Assembly (NCBI GenBank): GCA_033977485.1 | Contig: CM066993.1 | Location: forward strand, 27,146,001 to 27,210,000 | Reading direction: 5' to 3' | From: Hydrangea macrophylla | Lineage: Eukaryota; Streptophyta; Magnoliopsida; Cornales; Hydrangeaceae | DNA length: 64,000 bases | Shown here: positions 58,029 to 64,000 of the stretch, one piece after another | How positions within the stretch are numbered: the stretch's first letter is position 1 | How the letters are laid out: each line of letters begins with the position of its first letter | The notes under the pieces: generated by a model | The model's input: the letters and a program-made list of their open reading frames with translations, nothing else | Database searches by the model: none | Told to the model about the DNA's origin: nothing | Translations under genes and position numbers: made by a program

Positions 58029-59035
58029 TGTTGGGTTTGTGCCCTCAAACCATTACTTTATGTATTAGACATTGACTTTTTAATATATGGATATCAGCTT
58101 TACATTTCATTATGTATGTTTCTTTCATGAGATGATTGTTTATTCCATAAGTATCATAGTAAGTATTTCGTGTGTGTATGAGATACATACAATGAGATAC
58201 GAATTACTATTCTTTGATACTTAAAGCTTGTCACAGTGGATGATGAGACTGGATATCTCATCAGGTATACACTGTAGCATCATTAACTACCATTGGATGG
58301 AGTGATAAATCTCAATCACTAGAGTGTGACTCTTGGTTAATATGCTAGTGCTTATAGTGCATTGACGGACCTGAGTTTCCTATTGACGCTCAATGCTGTC
58401 AACAGTCAATAGGAACTCATAACTTGTATAAGGTATGTGTTCTCAATCTTGAGACGATTATGAACACAGACTGTGGATATGGCTGCTTTGACTTACCAAT
58501 CAGTGAGGTCTATAAAAGATCAACACCTGGGTATCTTGGGTATGTCATATTCATAGGGTTGTGAACATATATTGTCAAGATAGAATCTACCCTCTGTTTC
58601 AGAGTAAGCATTCCCTTGAGAATGTCACCATGTCGATTACTGAGTACTGCAGTCTTGTTGATAAGAGTTATCAACATGTTTGGTAATCATGAGTAGTGAA
58701 TGGGACTCAAGGAATACAAGAAGTAATCATGATTCAGGTTGACAGTAACAGTTATCCGACTACCTGAATATGATTACGAATGCTGACGGTAGAGGGACAT
58801 TAGTACAACATACAAGTCTAGTTATCGCTTCGGATATGTTCTTTTGCGTTGGAGTTCAGTTATCGTTTTATAGTGGAGTAAACGTTAACTGACCAGTTGG
58901 TTAGTTTGCTGATCAAAGAGTTTGGTCATGGTAATTAATAAACTGGTCTGAGCCAACAATAAAGAGCCTAGGAGGTCCCACTCTTAGCTCCGCCAGGATG
59001 CTTGGAAAGATGCTTGAGGATGATGTCCAGACAGG

Positions 59036-59145
59036 TTCGATCGATCGAAGATATCTCGATCGATTGAAGTTTGTAGGTTCGATCGATCGAAGATGGTTCG
59101 ATCGATCGAATGTTCGATCGATCGAAGGCACTTCGATCGCTCGAA
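59036..59145 (+). promoter_or_regulatory. Promoter-proximal palindrome array of copia B
   Basis: Six units: four perfect TTCGATCGATCGAA and two one-base variants, with spacers of 2-9 bases. The last unit ends 22 bases before the TATA box. Confidence 0.75.
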
Positions 59146-59167
59146 GTCTAGGTCGGTTCTGGGAATC

Positions 59168-59176
59168 TATAAATAG
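59168..59176 (+). promoter_or_regulatory. TATA box of copia B
   Basis: TATAAATAG in the LTR. Transcription would start near 59200, placing the U3/R border there. Confidence 0.75.
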
Positions 59177-59525
59177 GGCAGCTGCGTTCTGGAAAAAGTT
59201 GTTCGTCGTTTTGAACGTCAGAAGCTGCAGAAACTGTTTTGGAGTCCCAAAACCTTCTCTATCCTCTCCATTAGGGTTCCCACCAACCCTAGTCTTTCTG
59301 GCAGGCATCCGCAGGAGTCATAAGGGTGAAGATCATCTAGTGGAGGCTGCTGGAAGTTGAAGATCAGAATTGGGTTCAAGACACTAAGGTATAACTCGTG
59401 TCCCCTCTTATGCGCATCTGTAGAATTGACGAGTAGTAGATCCGGGCTTGCCAATAAAGTTTCATAACTTGATTTTTTTCCGCTGCGCGTTTAATCTTTC
59501 CATTTAAACCTGTTTTTCCAACAAT

Positions 59526-59538
59526 TGGTATCAGAGCC
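59526..59538 (+). other. Copia B primer binding site (tRNA-iMet type)
   Basis: TGGTATCAGAGCC two bases after the LTR. The complement ends in CCA and matches the initiator methionine tRNA used by most plant copia elements. Confidence 0.92.
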
Positions 59539-59694
59539 ACGCTCGTTTGGATCCATAGATGCGTTTTTTGGAACACTATTTTGATTTGTATGTTGATTTT
59601 AGAACTGTTTTCGAAACTGCATCGTCACAGATCTGTTTCTGCAGTGTTATCGCAGCAGTATACAAATCTGTGATTGCATTGGATGCAAGATGGG

Positions 59695-59992
59695 TTCGAT
59701 CGATCGATGTAGTCTCGATCGATCGAACGCTCTGTACTTGAGCGATCGAACAGGTTTCGATCGATCGAAACCTTCTGTTGTTCGAGCGATCGAACAGAGT
59801 TCGATCGATCGAGACAGACTCTTTGTCAGGATCTTTGTTTCACAGTTTTAAAAGTATTTTGAAATTAAAAGTTTAATTTTAACGTATTCTGCAAAATTTT
59901 TAATCATTCTGTGAAATAGAATGTTCAAGCGATTGAACAGTGTTCAATCGATCGAAGGTTCGAGCGATCGAACGGTCTTCGATCGATCGAAC
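59695..59992 (+). promoter_or_regulatory. Leader palindrome array of copia B
   Basis: Two clusters of TTCGATCGATCGAA and TTCGAGCGATCGAA-type units. Same layout as A (54966-55264). Confidence 0.7.
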
Positions 59993-60726
59993 TATGACAG
60001 AGAAGTTAGATGCTGTTTTGAGTTCTAATTCAATATGTAAAGAGTTTATATACTGTGTGAATCAATTAAGGGTTCCAATAGTTATATTTTGTTATATATA
60101 TGCGTGGATGTGTGTTCAACTAACCTTTTGCAGCAAAAGTTAGTCGCTATCTCCCATGGCGCCAAGAGCATTTAATTTTGTGTTTGAATGTTTTAGATTG
60201 GTGTGTTGTTTTAAGTTTGGTTTGGTTTTAAGGCATATGTAAAGGGCGCTGCGACTTCAATCCTACGAAAAGGAAAGTCGCACCGGTTTTCCTAGCCTTT
60301 TATTTTGTTGTTGCTATTTCTATTTCTAGATAAATTGTAAGCTTCAAAAGAGGCATAGGTTCAATGTAATAGAATTAGAATTATCCATGAAGATGGAGCT
60401 GGAGGCGATCAAACCAAAAGCAGGTTCTATGGAGATAGAGCCATGGGAGATAGAGGCATCGTTTGGATGTCTTTTATTTCATTTTAGTTTTTTGTTTTAT
60501 GTGCTTTGTTTGTGATTGGCGTATAATACATTGTTGCATGCACGCAAAACAAGTTTTCTAAAATAAAATTCAAAAACCGTTTTCAACACATTAGTAAACA
60601 TTAGATGTTTATGGGAAGTGTGTAGAAACAGATTTTCTCAAAAAGCAAAATCCTTTTTTACTAAATCTAGTGGGAGAGGGTCTTATTAATTACACCCACG
60701 ATCTTCCATTAACGGTTCACTGTAAG

Positions 60727-60792
60727 ATGAGTGATGCATTCTGTGTCACCTCGCCAGGGGTGATCATTCCACACGGAGGATGCATTACTCAT
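60727..60792 (+). other. Copia leader hairpin, B copy
   Basis: Outer arms ATGAGTGATGCAT (60727-60739) and ATGCATTACTCAT (60780-60792) pair over 13 positions with one wobble. A TGTG/CACA middle step and the inner stem CACCTC-GCCA-GGGGTG follow. It lies about 400 bases before the gag ATG. Confidence 0.68.
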
Positions 60793-61193
60793 TGGTTACT
60801 AGATGTGAACTTCTTTTTGATAAGAATCAATCAGACGTGTTAGAGGGTGACCACCATACGGAGGCGCTACTTGAGACGGTTGTGATTGGATCCTAGTTAA
60901 TGGTACACACTAGCTAAGCTATGGATAAGGGATCCCACACGGGGCATTATTCAGAAACTTAGAGATCAAATAGGTTCGGAAGTCATAACTTGTTTTGCAA
61001 GAGTTGCATAGCGGATAAGTTATGATAAATCGAAAGATCGAACATTGACCACCACACGGAGGCTTTATTCTTTCGTTTCGATATTCCGGCGACTTTGTTT
61101 TAAAATAAGAGTTTTAAAAGGATTCTTTTATTTCAAACTGTCAAATTCTGATATCCATATTTATTTTGTTTTTTGATTTTTTAGTAAATCATA

Positions 61194-64000
61194 ATGTCTG
61201 GATCTGCATTTAGTCCACTTGCCACCATACTCACTCAAAACAAGTTAACTGGAAACAACTACACTGAATGGAAACGTAACCTTGACATCGTGTTAACTGC
61301 GGAGGATCACATATATGTCCTCACCACCCCATGCCCCGAAGAACCCGCTGCAAATGCTTCGGCTGCTGCTAGACGCAAGTTCGATAAATGGAAAAAGTCA
61401 AATGGGATGGCTCGTTGTTACATATTGGCTTCTATGGCTAATGTGTTACAACACCAATACCAGTCGAACAATTCCGCCAGTGACATTATCGAATCCCTGA
61501 AAAAGATGTTTGGGGAGCATGGCAGGCCTGCCAGACAGGTAGCTATGCAGAAGATAATGAGTGCTAAGATGTCGGAAGGGACTCCAGTCAAAGAACATGT
61601 TTTGAAAATGATTGGTTATTTAAACGAGCTGGAGACCCTAGGTGCCAACATCGATGCACAGACCCAAGTTGATATGATCCTCAATACGTTGTCGCCATCA
61701 TTCGCTCAATTTAAACTGAATTATAATATGAATAAAATGGATTTTTCAATGAGCGAATTGATGAGCTCTTTATTGGCAGCGGAAGGGGTGATCAAACCTA
61801 GGGGCAGCGTTTTAAACGTTGAGAAAAGCGCTTCCTCTTCCCGATCTGTGCCGAAAGGAAAGAAAGGGAAGAAGAAGGCTAGCACTGGAGGTTCAAGTGT
61901 TGGACCGGTCCCTAAGATTGCAAAATCTAAGGGAAAAGGTAAGGGCAAAGGGAAGGTGGGTGGCCAAAGCAAAGGAAAGTGTTTCCAATGCGGTGAGAAG
62001 GGCCACTGGAAGAGGAACTGTCCAGAATTCTTAGCTACAAGAGTTCAAGGTATGATTGAATCACATGTGATTGAAGTAAGTTTTATAACGGATACTTCAA
62101 ACACTTGGTGCATTGATTCTGGTGCGACTAACCATATCTGTAATTCATTGCAGGGGTTCAGATCAACCAGGAAGTGCAGTGATGGGGAAATCGTACTTAC
62201 TCTAGGTTCTAGCGCAACCGTTTCTGCGGTTGCTATAGGAGTCGTAGTTTTAGAATTTCTAGACAATAAAGTTTTGATTTTATCAGATGTACTTTACGTC
62301 CCTTCAATGAGACGTAATTTAATTTCAGTTTCTAATTTATCGAATAATGGTTATTCTTTTAATTTTGGAACTGAAGTTGTGATTAAAAGAAATAGTTCTT
62401 TTATATGTTCTGGTGTTAAATCAAATGGTTTGTATGTGATTACTCCCAATATTTCTAAAGATTCTTGTATGGAACTTAATAACTCAGTGGTAACTGTACC
62501 ATCTAAAAGAAAGAGATCTTCCACTAATCCAACAAGGCTTTGGCATATGAGGCTTGGTCATATCAATCTAAATAGGATTGGCAGACTAGTCAAAGAAGGG
62601 GTCTTAGGCGATTTCGTTCTCGAACCAATAGAAGTCTGCGAGTCTTGTTTAGAGGGTAAGATGACCAAAAGGCCCTTTCCTGCAAAGGGCAATAGAACCA
62701 ATGCATTGTTGGAATTAGTTCATACTGATGTGTGTGGACCAATAAATATTAGAGCAAGGGGTGGTTATGAGTATTTCATAACATTTACCGATGACCACTC
62801 CAGGTATGGATATGTGTACCTAATGCAGCACAAGTCTGAAGCCTTTGAAAAGTTCAAAGAGTTTAGGGCTGAAGTGGAGAAGCAATTGGGCACACATATC
62901 AAGACCATTCGATCTGATCGAGGTGGCGAGTACCTCTCTAATGAGTTTATTGATCACCTCGTACAGAATGGGATTCTGTCACAGTTAACTGCACCTGGTA
63001 CGCCTCAGCAAAATGGTGTAGCGGAGAGAAGGAATCGGACTCTTTTAGACATGACTAGGTCGATGATGAGTTATTCTGAGTTGCCATTATTCCTTTGGGG
63101 TTATGCTTTGGAAACCGCTGCTTACATACTAAATCTAGTACCAAGCAAATCTGTTCCAAGGACACCACGAGAGATGTGGATTGGGCGCAAGCCTTCTTTG
63201 CAACATCTCCAGATATGGGGGTGTCCGGCACATGTGCTGAAAGGAAAGATGAGCAAATTGGATTCTAGATCGGAAGTATGTTACTTTGTGGGTTATCCAA
63301 AGGGTACTTATGGATGGTATTTTTATGATCCAAGGGAACAGAAAGTGTTTGTTAGTACAAATGCTGTTTTCTTAGAGAATGATTATATCATGAACCATAA
63401 ACCTAAGGGAAGGATAGTTCTTAGAGAGATAGAAGGAGAGCCCTCAGTCCAACCCGCAGTTAATGACGATATAAATCAAGAAAACACCACTTCTTCACCC
63501 ATTTCCGCACCGGTACCTCGTCGTAGTGGGAGGATTATCAGCCAGCCTGATAGATACATGTTCTTAGGAGAAGTTTTTGAAGCTGTTTCCATAGAATCTG
63601 AATCTGATCCTACCACTTACGAAGAGGCAATGGCTGATGTTGATTCAGCTCATTGGATTAAAGCTATGAAGGCTGAATTGGAATCTATGGATTCCAATCA
63701 GGTCTGGGATCTTGTAGAACTTCCAGCCAATATTAAACCCATTGGCTGCAAGTGGGTCTATAAGAGGAAAAGAGGATCTGATGGAAAGGTTGAGACCTTT
63801 AAGGCTAGGCTTGTAGCGAAAGGTTATACTCAGAGGGAGGGCATTGACTATGAGGAAACCTTCTCGCCGGTAGCCATGCTCAAGTCCATCAGAATACTCT
63901 TATCTATTGCTGCATGCCTAGATTTTGAAATCTGGCAGATGGACGTCAAGACTGCATTCTTGAATGGCAATCTTGAGGAGGACATCTATATGCAACAACC
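61194..64000 (+). CDS. Copia B gag-pol polyprotein, 5' 935 codons (runs off window)
   Basis: ATG at 61194-61196, same start as A. I read every codon to 64000 and found no stop. Domains by residue: gag 1 to about 255; basic Lys/Gly linker about 220-260; zinc knuckle from 263 ([14 protein letters not shown]); protease Asp 308 in DSGATNH; pre-integrase zinc region about 430-480 ([22 protein letters not shown]); integrase catalytic Asp 512 (HTDVCGP), Asp 575 (SDRGGEY) and Glu 611 (VAERRN), a D-D-35-E spacing; integrase C-terminal [21 protein letters not shown] from about 830 ([12 protein letters not shown]) to [10 protein letters not shown] at the window edge. RT catalytic YVDD and RNase H lie beyond. 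By its structure this may be an autonomous copy, but the unseen 3' part and 3' LTR decide that. Confidence 0.93.
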   Translation, partial: MSGSAFSPLATILTQNKLTGNNYTEWKRNLDIVLTAEDHIYVLTTPCPEEPAANASAAARRKFDKWKKSNGMARCYILASMANVLQHQYQSNNSASDIIESLKKMFGEHGRPARQVAMQKIMSAKMSEGTPVKEHVLKMIGYLNELETLGANIDAQTQVDMILNTLSPSFAQFKLNYNMNKMDFSMSELMSSLLAAEGVIKPRGSVLNVEKSASSSRSVPKGKKGKKKASTGGSSVGPVPKIAKSKGKGKGKGKVGGQSKGKCFQCGEKGHWKRNCPEFLATRVQGMIESHVIEVSFITDTSNTWCIDSGATNHICNSLQGFRSTRKCSDGEIVLTLGSSATVSAVAIGVVVLEFLDNKVLILSDVLYVPSMRRNLISVSNLSNNGYSFNFGTEVVIKRNSSFICSGVKSNGLYVITPNISKDSCMELNNSVVTVPSKRKRSSTNPTRLWHMRLGHINLNRIGRLVKEGVLGDFVLEPIEVCESCLEGKMTKRPFPAKGNRTNALLELVHTDVCGPINIRARGGYEYFITFTDDHSRYGYVYLMQHKSEAFEKFKEFRAEVEKQLGTHIKTIRSDRGGEYLSNEFIDHLVQNGILSQLTAPGTPQQNGVAERRNRTLLDMTRSMMSYSELPLFLWGYALETAAYILNLVPSKSVPRTPREMWIGRKPSLQHLQIWGCPAHVLKGKMSKLDSRSEVCYFVGYPKGTYGWYFYDPREQKVFVSTNAVFLENDYIMNHKPKGRIVLREIEGEPSVQPAVNDDINQENTTSSPISAPVPRRSGRIISQPDRYMFLGEVFEAVSIESESDPTTYEEAMADVDSAHWIKAMKAELESMDSNQVWDLVELPANIKPIGCKWVYKRKRGSDGKVETFKARLVAKGYTQREGIDYEETFSPVAMLKSIRILLSIAACLDFEIWQMDVKTAFLNGNLEEDIYMQQ

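Larger units (their letters stand above)
58029..59523 (+). repeat. Copia B 5' LTR (1495 bp)
   Basis: TGTTGGGTTTG to TTTTTCCAACA, with perfect 6-bp inverted ends TGTTGG/CCAACA, unlike A where the inner end has decayed. Confidence 0.93.
59539..61193 (+). other. Copia B leader
   Basis: Untranslated, 1.65 kb. It holds palindromes at 59695-59820 and 59922-59992, the leader hairpin at 60727-60792, and four CACGGAGG or CACGGGG phrases (60772, 60854, 60939, 61054). Small frames here are not supported. Confidence 0.8.
58029..64000 (+). mobile_element. Copia element B, open past window end
   Basis: 5' LTR (58029-59523), primer site, leader and an uninterrupted gag-pol frame up to the last base. It is very similar to A in every part and inverted relative to it. 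The 3' end is outside the window. Confidence 0.93.

Noticed and set aside
1..64000. Host gene, tRNA or rRNA genes
   Set aside because: All recognisable coding signals are from mobile elements; no tRNA cloverleaf or rRNA segment was seen, although a tool search was not possible.

Overview
The window looks like repeat-rich intergenic DNA from a flowering plant. Every coding signature in it belongs to plant LTR retrotransposons: Ty3/gypsy elements of the Tat/Ogre and Athila types and a family of Ty1/copia elements, with tRNA-Arg-, tRNA-Asp- and tRNA-iMet-type primer sites. I found no convincing host gene, tRNA, rRNA or CRISPR array. The species cannot be named from this.

Layout. (1) 1-12517: most of a Tat/Ogre-like element (T1, + strand) that lacks pol. 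It keeps a gag remnant, about 5 kb of tandem-repeat arrays, and a 3.2-kb 3' LTR. (2) 12518-16174: the internal tail and LTR of a second Tat-like element (T2). (3) 16175-17088 and 32838-36456: a decayed copia element (F, + strand), split by an Athila-type element (17089-32837, - strand, target duplication TGTAC). The Athila element carries broken gag-pol, a broken extra ORF and an intact 254-codon acidic ORF. (4) 36457-58028: a decayed copia element (E, - strand) inserted in the LTR of F. E is itself invaded three times: by D (37175-45210, - strand, target duplication CCTCT), by A (48236-56928, - strand, LTRs differing at 5 of 1493 positions) and by B (58029 to beyond the window, + strand). B has an uninterrupted gag-pol frame up to base 64000. 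A Tourist-like MITE (57319-57621) sits in the E leader.

How it fits together. This is a nested stack with a readable order: F is older than Athila and E, and E is older than D, A and B. A and B are very similar copies of one recently active copia subfamily. They lie head to head with a 1.1-kb spacer, so they form a large inverted repeat.

Most interesting signals beyond ordinary annotation: (a) a leader RNA hairpin in the copia elements whose stem is kept by compensatory changes among copies; (b) arrays of the perfect palindrome TTCGATCGATCGAA directly upstream of the copia TATA box and again in the leader; (c) a hairpin with a GAAA loop repeated in the Tat element, also with a compensatory change; (d) a possible second, internal promoter in the Athila element that copies the CG-rich boxes of its LTR; (e) about 48 tandem GTGAG-CTTT-CTCAC foldbacks in T1. 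All structures and counts were read by eye; no folding, alignment or database search was run.
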